DNA of 52,446 bases from assembly GCF_000701665.1 (NCBI RefSeq), contig NZ_JNJN01000015.1:1-52446 (forward strand), in the 5' to 3' direction. Position 1 is the stretch's first letter; each line of letters begins with the position of its first letter. Positions 42,485 to 49,645 of this stretch are shown piece after piece. The DNA comes from Agathobaculum desmolans ATCC 43058. Lineage in GTDB: Bacteria; Bacillota; Clostridia; Oscillospirales; Butyricicoccaceae. A program made the position numbers and the translations under genes. The notes beneath the pieces are model-generated. The model had not been told where the DNA came from. It saw nothing but the letters and a program-made list of their open reading frames with translations, and searched no databases.

Positions 42485-43522
42485 TTATGCTGCGCGCTGA
42501 AGCGGGATTTCCACGCCGTCATAGATGATGGCCACAATATCTTCTATAGGGATGATACGGTCGAATATCCAGCTCTTCTGAGTGGAGATGGTTTGGGTTT
42601 TCATGACCGGACCGGCATCAATACAGCTGTTTGCAAGCCGGTTGTCTGTGCCATCCCAAATCGTGCCGTCCCTGAGCTTGAGCTGGAAGCTGGTGGAATA
42701 GGGTTCGGTCAACTCGTCGGTCTGGAAAGACCAGACCACATCGAGCATGCAACCGAGCGGGGAGAGGTAGATGCCGTTGATTTCTGTGCGGATGCCGTCT
42801 TTTTCTGTGACTTGGCCTGCGGCATAACAAACAGTTGTGTCCTCGTAAACCAACGGGATTTCCAAATCGGTTTCGCTGGAAAAAACATACGTGGTATCAT
42901 ACTTCGCTTCATCGCCATACAGGGCGAAATCAGGATTAGGCGTTTCATAAAATACGTCAAAGGATTGATACACAAGTGTCTGGCCTGCCATGGGGATGCG
43001 CTGTCTGGTGTCGTTGTCGTATGCGTAGCTGACAGACGCAAATTGAAGTGTTCCGTCGGACGGGTCATCGTCCAGCGCAAAAACAGAGCCAACCGCAAAA
43101 GCATCCGGAGCTTCTTTAAGGGAATAGTTGTTATAGCACAGCCAGTCGACAATATCCGCGTCCGTGGTCAGCGGCTGTCCGTCGTCCCGATTGAGGGTGT
43201 AGACCAGCAGGACATTGTAGCGGTCGCCCAGTGCGGCTTCGACGGTGAATGTCATACCGTCTTTGCGGATGGTGTTTTCCACCGGCTGCACCATCGGTTC
43301 GGCCAGAGTGGGGTCGGATGAAGGATAAAGTGCGTTCAGCCAGTTGTTTTTGACAGCAAGCGCGGTCGTGCTGCATAATACTGCTGCTGCGACTACGGCG
43401 CACAGAACGCGGCACGGGGGCGGCTGACAGCGCGGCTGTGCCGCTTTGCGCCGGATGCCGCGCAGTATCCGCGCCTTTTGCTCCTCGGTCGGATTAAGCC
43501 TGTCCGTATGTATTTGCTTCAT
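42485..43522 (-). CDS. DUF4179-type membrane protein, probable anti-sigma factor
   Basis: 345 residues. A short cytosolic N-terminus (LNPTEEQKARILRGIRRKA) is followed by one membrane helix (about 39-57) and a large extracytoplasmic part with VYTLNRDDGQPL and a DUF4179-like start (EAALGDRYNVLLVYTL). It overlaps the preceding ECF sigma gene by 29 bases, the usual sigma/anti-sigma arrangement. It probably holds the sigma factor at the membrane until an unknown envelope signal. AGGAGGGG precedes the ATG. Confidence 0.78.
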   Translation of the reverse strand: MKQIHTDRLNPTEEQKARILRGIRRKAAQPRCQPPPCRVLCAVVAAAVLCSTTALAVKNNWLNALYPSSDPTLAEPMVQPVENTIRKDGMTFTVEAALGDRYNVLLVYTLNRDDGQPLTTDADIVDWLCYNNYSLKEAPDAFAVGSVFALDDDPSDGTLQFASVSYAYDNDTRQRIPMAGQTLVYQSFDVFYETPNPDFALYGDEAKYDTTYVFSSETDLEIPLVYEDTTVCYAAGQVTEKDGIRTEINGIYLSPLGCMLDVVWSFQTDELTEPYSTSFQLKLRDGTIWDGTDNRLANSCIDAGPVMKTQTISTQKSWIFDRIIPIEDIVAIIYDGVEIPLQRAA

Positions 43523-44006
43523 TATAATGATCCCCTCCTAACGCTTGTTTCAGCATATTGCGGCCGCGCTGCAGCCGCGTGCGCACCGTGCTTTCCCGGC
43601 AGCCCAGCAGCGCCGCCACGTCCTTTGCTGGATCGCCCTCCCAATAATACAGGTACAGGGTCACACGGTATTTTTCCGGCAGGGCAAACAGCGCGTCCAG
43701 CAGACCGGCCGCGTCATCGTTCACCGCCGGGGCGGCAGGCTCGGGCAGCTCGTCCAGCCCGACCCGCTGCCGCCGCCACCAGCAGCGCAGTTGATCGCGG
43801 CAGATGTTTTTGGCCGTCAGCAGCAGCCAGGCCGTTTCGTGCGCGGTGTTTTGAAATACAGGCTGCTTTTGCAGGTATTTGACAAAGGCAGACTGCGTCG
43901 CGTCTTCTGCATCTGCACGGCTGCGCAGATAGACATAGCAAAGCCGATACACAGCGTCAACATTACGGGCATACACAGCAGCCAGCCCATCCATGTTTTC
44001 GGGCAT
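43494..44006 (-). CDS. ECF-type RNA polymerase sigma factor
   Basis: 170 residues. Region 2 (about 10-75) contains VDAVYRLCYVYLRSRADAEDATQSAFVKYL, and region 4 (about 105-158) LPEKYRVTLYLYYWEG with the helix-turn-helix DVAALLGCRESTVRTRLQRGRNML. It directs polymerase to stress or envelope genes; targets are unknown. AGGAGGTG precedes the ATG. Confidence 0.93.
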   Translation of the reverse strand: MPENMDGLAAVYARNVDAVYRLCYVYLRSRADAEDATQSAFVKYLQKQPVFQNTAHETAWLLLTAKNICRDQLRCWWRRQRVGLDELPEPAAPAVNDDAAGLLDALFALPEKYRVTLYLYYWEGDPAKDVAALLGCRESTVRTRLQRGRNMLKQALGGDHYNEANTYGQA

Positions 44007-44086
44007 TCTGTGTCACCTCCTATAAGGGAAACGATTCAAAAGGGAGGGGCGTCCCATCAAACAGATATTTTTGTAATGGCGGTGCA

Positions 44087-44115
44087 ATCATAGCACGCCT
44101 TTGGCGCCTTGTCCA
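44087..44115 (-). promoter_or_regulatory. Promoter for the ECF sigma/anti-sigma operon
   Basis: On the minus strand TGGACA, 17-bp spacer, TATGAT with an extended TGC. The implied leader is about 75 bases. It lies back to back with the rpe promoter. Confidence 0.6.
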
Positions 44116-44123
44116 GAAAGGGA

Positions 44124-44151
44124 TTGAAAAAACGTGCGGATGCGGTATAAT
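44124..44151 (+). promoter_or_regulatory. SigA-type promoter for rpe
   Basis: TTGAAA, 16-bp spacer, TATAAT. Confidence 0.7.
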
Positions 44152-44157
44152 AAAGGC

Positions 44158-44285
44158 AAAAGGGGGGACGGCTGTGGCACCGTCCCCGGTATTCCAAAAA
44201 GCGGGCGGCGGCATACAGCCGCTCGGAACGCCGCTTACCATCACAATATGCCGTGCGCGGCTGCGCGGTTACAGGAGGAAACAAT
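44158..44285 (+). promoter_or_regulatory. Long structured 5' leader of rpe
   Basis: About 128 bases separate the promoter from the start codon. GGGACGG and CCGTCCC form a clear hairpin at 44165-44188, and GCGGC/GCCGC and GCGCGGCTGCGCGG segments can fold further. No known riboswitch pattern was recognised. Confidence 0.35.
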
Positions 44286-44969
44286 ATGGAAATCAAGCTG
44301 TCTCCGTCTATTCTTTCGGCGGACTTTGCCAATTTAGAGCGCGATATCAAAATCGCAACCGATGCGGGCGCGGAATATGTGCATGTGGACGTGATGGACG
44401 GACACTTTGTACCCAACATCACCATCGGTGCGCCGGTGGTCAAAGCGCTGCGTAAGGCGACCGACAAGGTGCTGGATGTACATTTGATGATCACTGATCC
44501 GGATCAGTATCTGGACGATTTCATCAAGGCCGGTTCGGATATCATTACGGTGCACTATGAGTCCAACGGCGATACGCTGGAGCAGCTCAAAAAAATCCGC
44601 GCGGCGGGCGTCAAAGCGGCGTGCGTCATTAAGCCCAAAACGCCGGCAGAGGCATTGTTCCCGCTGCTGCCGTACTGCGATATGGTGCTGATCATGACGG
44701 TGGAGCCGGGCTTCGGCGGTCAGGGCTTTATTCCGGAGTGTATGGACAAGATCCGCGCGGTGCGTGCGGAGATCCAGAAGCACGGTTATCAGTGTGAGCT
44801 GGAAATCGACGGCGGTGCTAAGCTGAACAACACGGCGGACATTGTTGCGGCGGGTGCGGATGTTATCGTTGCAGGTTCAGCTGTGTTCGGCGGCGATATT
44901 GCAGCTAACGTAAAGGGCTTCCGCGAAGTATTTGCAGAAGGTGCGGCCAGAGCCGAGTGGAGCAAGTGA
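44286..44969 (+). CDS. rpe: Ribulose-phosphate 3-epimerase
   Basis: 227 residues, a TIM barrel. Interconverts ribulose 5-phosphate and xylulose 5-phosphate in the pentose phosphate pathway. SPSILSADFANLERD, VHVDVMDGHFVPNITIG, LDVHLMI, ILIMTVEPGFGGQGF and EIDGGAKLNN are diagnostic and include the metal His/Asp residues. AGGAGG precedes this ATG, selecting it over one 11 codons upstream. Usually next to rsgA; here alone. Confidence 0.97.
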   Translation: MEIKLSPSILSADFANLERDIKIATDAGAEYVHVDVMDGHFVPNITIGAPVVKALRKATDKVLDVHLMITDPDQYLDDFIKAGSDIITVHYESNGDTLEQLKKIRAAGVKAACVIKPKTPAEALFPLLPYCDMVLIMTVEPGFGGQGFIPECMDKIRAVRAEIQKHGYQCELEIDGGAKLNNTADIVAAGADVIVAGSAVFGGDIAANVKGFREVFAEGAARAEWSK

Positions 44970-45011
44970 GAACAGGCCAAAACTGTGCTTTTCGTGCGCG
45001 TTGACAGTTTG

Positions 45012-45037
45012 AACCGGACGGCGGCTGCCGTCCGGTT
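45012..45037 (+). terminator. rpe terminator hairpin without its T run
   Basis: AACCGGACGGC pairs with GCCGTCCGGTT. It is directly followed by repeat E. A second copy of the 15-base left arm (GAACCGGACGGCGGC) lies on the far side at 45256-45270. Confidence 0.65.
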
Positions 45038-45253
45038 GAGACTGTCGAAAAACTTTGTTTTTCCGACAATCTGTGTTTGGACAAGGCCAAACACGGACGA
45101 GAAAAAGTTCCTGGGCGCAAACTTTTTCTCTCTCAAAGTATAAAAGCTGAGGTACACGCCCTCAGCTTTTATGCATTTGCGCTGCAAATGCTGTTTTACG
45201 CGCGCTGTCGCGCGTATGGTGGGAGCCCCATTGACAGAATACTTTTCGATAAG
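45038..45253 (-). repeat. Dispersed multi-hairpin repeat, full copy E (inverted)
   Basis: About 216 bp, matching copy D over its length when read on the minus strand: GACTGTCGAAAAACTTTG at one end, GTTTGGACAAGGCCAAAC, GAGAAAAAGTT...AACTTTTTCTC, TAAAAGCTGAGG...CCTCAGCTTTTA, GCATTTGC GCT GCAAATGC, and GCGCGCTGTCGCGCG. No ORF. Confidence 0.8.
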
Positions 45254-45284
45254 CGGAACCGGACGGCGGCAGCGGTGAACCGTG

Positions 45285-45314
45285 TTGACAGGGCGTGCAC
45301 GGCTATGCTATACT
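45285..45314 (+). promoter_or_regulatory. SigA-type promoter for the ROK-HAD operon
   Basis: TTGACA, 18-bp spacer, TATACT with an extended TGC. Confidence 0.7.
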
Positions 45315-45360
45315 GCAATTATTAAAGGTGCGTTAATAAGTGGGGCGGAGGGATGATCGG

Positions 45361-46359
45361 ATGGCGGATGCAACAGGGCTGCGCCGTATCAACATCGAAC
45401 TGGTGCGCAGGGCTGTGCGCTGGGGCGGTGAGATGAGCAAAAATGATCTGGTGCGCGCGACCGGGCTGAGCTTCCCGACGGTCAGCCGCACGGTGGATGA
45501 GCTGGTGCAGCATGGTGAGCTGCGTGAGATCGAGCCGGCCGCTTCGACGGGGGGACGGTGTGCCAAGCGTTATATGCGCGATCCGCGCTTCCGCGTAATG
45601 CTGTGTGCGCGCTTGGAAGGGCGGCAGTTGTCGTATGAAGTGCGGGATTTAGCCGGAGAAGTATTGGAGCAGACCGTCCTGCCGCAGGAAGATACGGTTC
45701 TGCAAGCGCTGGACAGGATGGCAGCACAGGTGCGGGAGACCTATTCGCATCTGGGCGGTGCGGCGCTTGGCGTGGATTGTCCGCTGCAAGGCGGCGTGGC
45801 GGGAGAATGTGAATGTTATCCGGAGCTGGCGGGGGTCAGCCTGTCGGAGCGGCTCAGCCGGGCAGCGGGTGTGTCTGCGACCGCGGTGCGAGATGTACAT
45901 TTGGCCTCTACTGGCTACTGTGTCCGGGAAAATGGCTGGGACGGTGTGACCGTGTGCATTTATCTGGGATCGTCCGGCATGCGTGCAAGTACGTCGGTGG
46001 GCGGCAAGGCGTTCGAAGGGGCGTCAGCCTTTGCGGGCGAACTGCATTATCTGCCCATTAAGAACAATCTGGAGTACGTGCGGACGAATTTTCAGGGGGC
46101 GGATATGACTGCGTATTATATGCAGATTATCCGGGCGTATGCGGCGCTGGTCAACCCGGCGCGGGTCATTTTGTATGATAATCCGCTGCTGTCGGGCAAG
46201 GTGGAGCGCATTCGCCGGGCCTGTGCGCAGACATTGCCGGAGCGGGCAGTGCCGGAGATCATTTTGTCACAGGAATTTGCGCAGGATTACAGTGCCGGGC
46301 TGTTTCGGCTGGCATACGAACAAACCGAGGAGGGATTGCATGAATTGCTTTATTTTTGA
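45361..46359 (+). CDS. ROK-family transcriptional regulator
   Basis: 332 residues. An N-terminal winged helix (about 5-65) has RRAVRWGGEMSKNDLVRATGLSFPTVSRTVDELVQHGEL. A ROK-type sugar-kinase-like domain follows, in which the ATP-binding DxGGT is not intact and the zinc-binding Cys cluster is absent, so it is a sugar sensor at most. Effector unknown. The ATG after GGAGGGATG is preferred over an upstream GTG. It overlaps the HAD phosphatase gene by 20 bases. Confidence 0.85.
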   Translation: MADATGLRRINIELVRRAVRWGGEMSKNDLVRATGLSFPTVSRTVDELVQHGELREIEPAASTGGRCAKRYMRDPRFRVMLCARLEGRQLSYEVRDLAGEVLEQTVLPQEDTVLQALDRMAAQVRETYSHLGGAALGVDCPLQGGVAGECECYPELAGVSLSERLSRAAGVSATAVRDVHLASTGYCVRENGWDGVTVCIYLGSSGMRASTSVGGKAFEGASAFAGELHYLPIKNNLEYVRTNFQGADMTAYYMQIIRAYAALVNPARVILYDNPLLSGKVERIRRACAQTLPERAVPEIILSQEFAQDYSAGLFRLAYEQTEEGLHELLYF

Positions 46360-46954
46360 TGTGGACGGTACCTTGATAGACTCGTCCGGCGTTTATTTGC
46401 CTGCTTTGGCGCAGATTTTGGAGGAAGGCGGCTATCCATATACACAGGAGATGCTGAAAAAAGCCTTTGGCATGACCGGGCGGCAGGGATTGGCATATTT
46501 CGGCGTGCCGGAAGAACAGCGGGATGCGGTGCTGCGCCGGTGGGAGAATATGGCGTATGCGAATTTGCACAATGTGACGATTTACGACGGCATTCTGGAT
46601 ACGCTGCGCGCATTGCGTGCAGCAGGCTGCAAGCTGGGTGTGGTTACCTCGCGCACCCGTGCGCAGTTTGCGGATGGGGTCAAGCCGCTTGGCTTACAGG
46701 AATATTTCGATACCATTGTGTGTTCGGACGATGTGGCACATCCCAAGCCGGCGCCGGATGAAGCGCTGGAATGCCTGCGGCGGCTGGATTGCGTACCGGA
46801 ACAGGCGGTTTATATCGGGGACAGCGCATTTGATATGGACTGTGCCCGCTCGGCGGGGATTATGAGCGTACTTGCGCTTTGGGGCGGGCATGTGCCGGAA
46901 GGCCTGCCAGTTGACCGCTGTGTTTCGTATCCATCCGAACTGCTGCATCTGTAA
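46340..46954 (+). CDS. HAD-IA family hydrolase (phosphoglycolate phosphatase/beta-PGM-like)
   Basis: 204 residues. FDVDGTLIDS gives the nucleophile Asp, VTSRT motif II, HPKPAPD motif III and GDSAFDMDCA motif IV. A helical cap (about 15-80) indicates a small sugar-phosphate or phosphoglycolate-type substrate. GAGGAGGG precedes the ATG, inside the ROK gene, so the two are translationally coupled. The ROK partner suggests a sugar phosphate. Confidence 0.9.
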   Translation: MNCFIFDVDGTLIDSSGVYLPALAQILEEGGYPYTQEMLKKAFGMTGRQGLAYFGVPEEQRDAVLRRWENMAYANLHNVTIYDGILDTLRALRAAGCKLGVVTSRTRAQFADGVKPLGLQEYFDTIVCSDDVAHPKPAPDEALECLRRLDCVPEQAVYIGDSAFDMDCARSAGIMSVLALWGGHVPEGLPVDRCVSYPSELLHL

Positions 46955-46955
46955 T

Positions 46956-46993
46956 AAAACCGCCCTGCATCATAATGATGCAGGGCGGTTTTG
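46956..46993. terminator. Bidirectional terminator
   Basis: AAAACCGCCCTGCATCAT pairs with its complement, with T residues on both strands. It serves the HAD gene on plus and the YbjQ gene on minus. Confidence 0.85.
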
Positions 46994-46997
46994 ACAG

Positions 46998-47309
46998 TTA
47001 TGCAAATTTGACAGCCGTGCCGTAAGCCATGACCTCGGCTGCGCCGGGTGCGATTTCAGAAGCCGTGTAGCGAATGGCAATGATGGCGTCCGCACCTGCC
47101 TGTACAGCAGCGGAAATCATGCGGTCGGTTGCGGTTTGACGGGCCTCATCCATCAGCTCGGTATAGGAGTCCATTTCTCCGCCGACCAGATTTTTCAGGC
47201 TGTTCATAATGTCGTGTCCGACGTTTTTGCACTGTACTGTGCTGCCGCGAACCAGTCCCAGTACGGTGTAGGACGTGCCCGGCAATGTTTCGGTGGTGGA
47301 AAGCAGCAT
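46998..47309 (-). CDS. YbjQ family protein (UPF0145)
   Basis: 103 residues. TVLGLVRGSTVQCKNVGHDI and ARQTATDRMISAAVQAGADAIIAIRY are typical of this pentameric small-protein family, sometimes labelled heavy-metal-binding; its function is not established. AAGGAGA precedes the ATG. It lies 17 bp after the alpha/beta hydrolase gene, so both may be one unit. Confidence 0.92.
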   Translation of the reverse strand: MLLSTTETLPGTSYTVLGLVRGSTVQCKNVGHDIMNSLKNLVGGEMDSYTELMDEARQTATDRMISAAVQAGADAIIAIRYTASEIAPGAAEVMAYGTAVKFA

Positions 47310-47326
47310 AGAAGTCTCCTTACGGT

Positions 47327-48307
47327 TCAGGTGGCAGTGGGCTGCGCTGTTTCGTGCGTCGGTTCGGCGCAGGCGGTGAGTTGGGACTCAAGCCAGCGGG
47401 AAATATCCGCGAAAGCGTCCAGCCGCCCAAGCTCGTTCAGCACCTCGTGCCGGGCATCCTTGTAGAAAATGACCTCGATGTTTTTCACGCCTGCACCGCG
47501 ATACAAGTTGACTACGCGGCGCACCCCTTCGCCATAGCGGCCGACGGGATCCTTGTCGCCGGCAAGGAACAGCAGCGGCAAATCGTGCGGCGTGCGGCGG
47601 AAGGTCTGCACGGCATTGGCCTTAATCAGCAGGGTGTACAGGTCGCGGAAACCGGTAGCGGTGAAGATGAAATTGCATTTTTCATCCGACTGGTAAAGTG
47701 ATACGACATCCTCGTCCCGGCTGAGCCAGTCAAACACCGTGTGCGGTTGTTTGATGCGGCGGTTATAGCCGCGGAAAGTCAGGCTGGACAGCAGACCGCT
47801 GCGGTAGGTCATTCCACGGGAACGGGCGATCGAATCCGCCAGCCGCACCGCACTGGCGGCGGCTGCATTCGGCCCTGCGGTACCGATCAGGATGCAGCCG
47901 GCAAGCCGGTTGCCGTAATCGGTCAGGCACAGGCGGGCAATCAGTGAACCCATCGAGTGGCCGAGCAAAAAATACGGCAGGTCGGGGTAGCGGCGCTGCA
48001 TCCGCTCGGTGAGCTGCTCGACATCTTCCACAAGATATTTCCATCCGTCGCGTGTGCTGAAAAAGCCGAGTTCGGAGGGACGAGCCACGGAGGCCCCGTG
48101 ACCGATATGGTCGTTTCCGCACACGATAAAGCCAAGACCGCATAGATATTTGGCAAACGCAGTATAGCGCGAAAAATATTCACACATGCCGTGCGCCAAC
48201 TGTATAATACCACGGATTTCAACTTCTTCGGGTACAAGAATATAATAGGTCACATTGGATACACCGTTGGCGCTTTTATAAATATTTTGCGTACACTTGA
48301 TATTCAT
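47327..48307 (-). CDS. Alpha/beta hydrolase (monoacylglycerol lipase/lysophospholipase-like)
   Basis: 326 residues. GIIQLAHGMCEYFSRY is the oxyanion region, GHSMGS the nucleophile elbow (Ser), GDKDPVG the Asp, and KDARHEVLNE the His of the catalytic triad. It resembles Hydrolase_4 enzymes acting on monoglycerides or lysophospholipids. The start is uncertain: no good ribosome site precedes 48307, and GTG codons just upstream or an ATG at 48352 are possible. Confidence 0.88.
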   Translation of the reverse strand: MNIKCTQNIYKSANGVSNVTYYILVPEEVEIRGIIQLAHGMCEYFSRYTAFAKYLCGLGFIVCGNDHIGHGASVARPSELGFFSTRDGWKYLVEDVEQLTERMQRRYPDLPYFLLGHSMGSLIARLCLTDYGNRLAGCILIGTAGPNAAAASAVRLADSIARSRGMTYRSGLLSSLTFRGYNRRIKQPHTVFDWLSRDEDVVSLYQSDEKCNFIFTATGFRDLYTLLIKANAVQTFRRTPHDLPLLFLAGDKDPVGRYGEGVRRVVNLYRGAGVKNIEVIFYKDARHEVLNELGRLDAFADISRWLESQLTACAEPTHETAQPTAT

Positions 48308-48421
48308 AAGCACACATCCGTTCGGTGAGCATTGTCTTATTGCTAATATCATACCACAAAATACAGGGGAGGTGCACGGCTTTTTGAACAAAGTTAACAA
48401 AGCGTTTATAAATTCACTGCC

Positions 48422-48450
48422 TTGCCCTGTTGGGCAGCAGGTGATATAAT
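48422..48450 (+). promoter_or_regulatory. SigA-type promoter for the MIF-like gene
   Basis: TTGCCC, 17-bp spacer, TATAAT. Confidence 0.65.
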
Positions 48451-48480
48451 AGAAAAAACAAAGAACGGAGTGATTGTTTT

Positions 48481-48822
48481 ATGCCATATATTGCAGTAAA
48501 TACGTCGAAAAAACTATCTGATGAGCAAAAAGACACCCTGAAGGCCGCTCTGGGAGAGCGCATTGCCGTGATCCCGGGCAAGAGTGAGGCGCGGCTGATG
48601 GTGGATATTGCGGACGGGCATACCATGTATATGGCCGGGGAAAAGCGGGAACTGGCATTTTTGGATGTCCGCTGTTTTGGCGCGACGGAGTTTGCAAACA
48701 AAAAAGCATTTACCGAAGCGGCATTTCAGGCCGTGCAGCAGACGACCGGACTGCCGGAGAACGCGATTTATCTGACTTATAGTGAATTTGCCAACTGGGG
48801 GACCGGCGGCAGCATGAAGTGA
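48481..48822 (+). CDS. Tautomerase/MIF-like protein
   Basis: 113 residues, beginning Met-Pro so that processing exposes the catalytic Pro1. MPYIAVNTSKKLSDEQKDTL and the C-terminal LPENAIYLTYSEFANWGTGG match the macrophage migration inhibitory factor branch of tautomerases. Likely phenylpyruvate or dopachrome-type tautomerase in vitro; the bacterial role is unknown. ACGGAG is 12 bases upstream of the ATG. Confidence 0.9.
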   Translation: MPYIAVNTSKKLSDEQKDTLKAALGERIAVIPGKSEARLMVDIADGHTMYMAGEKRELAFLDVRCFGATEFANKKAFTEAAFQAVQQTTGLPENAIYLTYSEFANWGTGGSMK

Positions 48823-48856
48823 TGCCTGTTCCGGGATTGGCTGATATGGGAACAGC

Positions 48857-49044
48857 GTCAGCTTGTCGAAAAAAGCATCTTACCGACGAGTATCCACTAT
48901 ACGCGCGGCAGCGCATCTGAAACAGCATTTGCATCGCAAATACACAAAAGCTGAGGGCGTGTACCTCAGCTTTTGTTTTTCTCGTCTGTGTTTGGCGCAG
49001 TCCAACCTCAGATTGTCGGAAAACGCAGCTTTTCGATAGCCTCA
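48857..49044 (+). repeat. Dispersed multi-hairpin repeat, copy F
   Basis: About 188 bp. CTTGTCGAAAAAAGC, ACGCGCGGCAGCGC, ACAGCATTTGCATCGCAAAT, AAAAGCTGAGG GCGTGTA CCTCAGCTTTT (48947-48974), TTTTTCTCGTC, GTTTGGCGCAGTCCAA and GATTGTCGGAAAA follow the order of copy D. The fourth hairpin is missing. Related hairpins lie on both outer sides. Confidence 0.75.
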
Positions 49045-49112
49045 CGCTGTCCCGGCTGTTTCAGGACAGGATGTTTTGCAGCAGAATTTGCAGAATGTCC
49101 ATAATCGCAGCG

Positions 49113-49141
49113 TTGACAGAGAAAACGATCTGCCGTATCAT
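49113..49141 (+). promoter_or_regulatory. SigA-type promoter for marR-ftsH
   Basis: TTGACA, 17-bp spacer, TATCAT. Confidence 0.65.
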
Positions 49142-49146
49142 ATGGT

Positions 49147-49163
49147 TAACAAGTGAACTGTTA
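49147..49163. promoter_or_regulatory. Candidate MarR operator
   Basis: TAACA N7 TGTTA, an inverted repeat just after the -10 box and before the ribosome site. MarR-type autoregulation is plausible. Confidence 0.4.
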
Positions 49164-49182
49164 GGGCGGGGGAGGTGCCGAA

Positions 49183-49636
49183 GTGCCTGATTGGGAAGAA
49201 GCGTTTTTGCATGAAGCAGTGATGGTGGAAAAACTGTACAGAAGCTGCTTCCGCTGTGCGGTGGAAGACTGCCGGCTGACGCCGAACGAAATTGCAGTGC
49301 TGCTGTTCCTCGGCCGCAATGCACCCGGGCGGGATACGGCGACCGATATCGCGCAGAGCTGCGGAATCTCCAAGGCGCTGGTTGCACGCAGCGTAAGCGG
49401 CCTGCACCGCCGTGGTTTTTTTGGACTGCGAACGGGATCGGGACGACCGCAGGATGGTTCATTTGCGTCTGCGCGGGGAAGGCCGCGCGGTAGCAGAGCG
49501 GCTGGTACAGAACGGCCGCCGTATTGCGGTGGAGCTGCATCGGGGGATCCGCCCGGAGGAATTGCAGCTTGTGCGGCAAATCATGCAAAAAATGCAGGGA
49601 AACTTGGATGCCCTGCTCGAACAACTGGAAGGTTAG
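49183..49636 (+). pseudogene. MarR-family regulator with a frameshift in a T7 run
   Basis: From the GTG at 49183 the frame encodes the first 80 residues of a MarR winged helix (LTPNEIAVLLFLGRN, then ATDIAQSCGISKALVARSV). It then loses homology after LHRRGFF. The next frame continues correctly from LDCERDRDDRRM (the MarR wing) to the C-terminal dimer helices and stops at 49636. Removing one T from the seven at 49416-49422 restores RRGFLDCERDRDDRR and one ORF of about 150 residues. This is a real mutation, a slippage or phase-variable site, or a sequencing error. ftsH starts ten bases after the stop. GGGGGAGG precedes the start. Confidence 0.8.
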
Positions 49637-49645
49637 GTGAATTAT

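Noticed and set aside
44134-44337. Small ORF in the rpe leader
   Set aside because: No ribosome site, overlaps rpe in another frame and has no conserved features.
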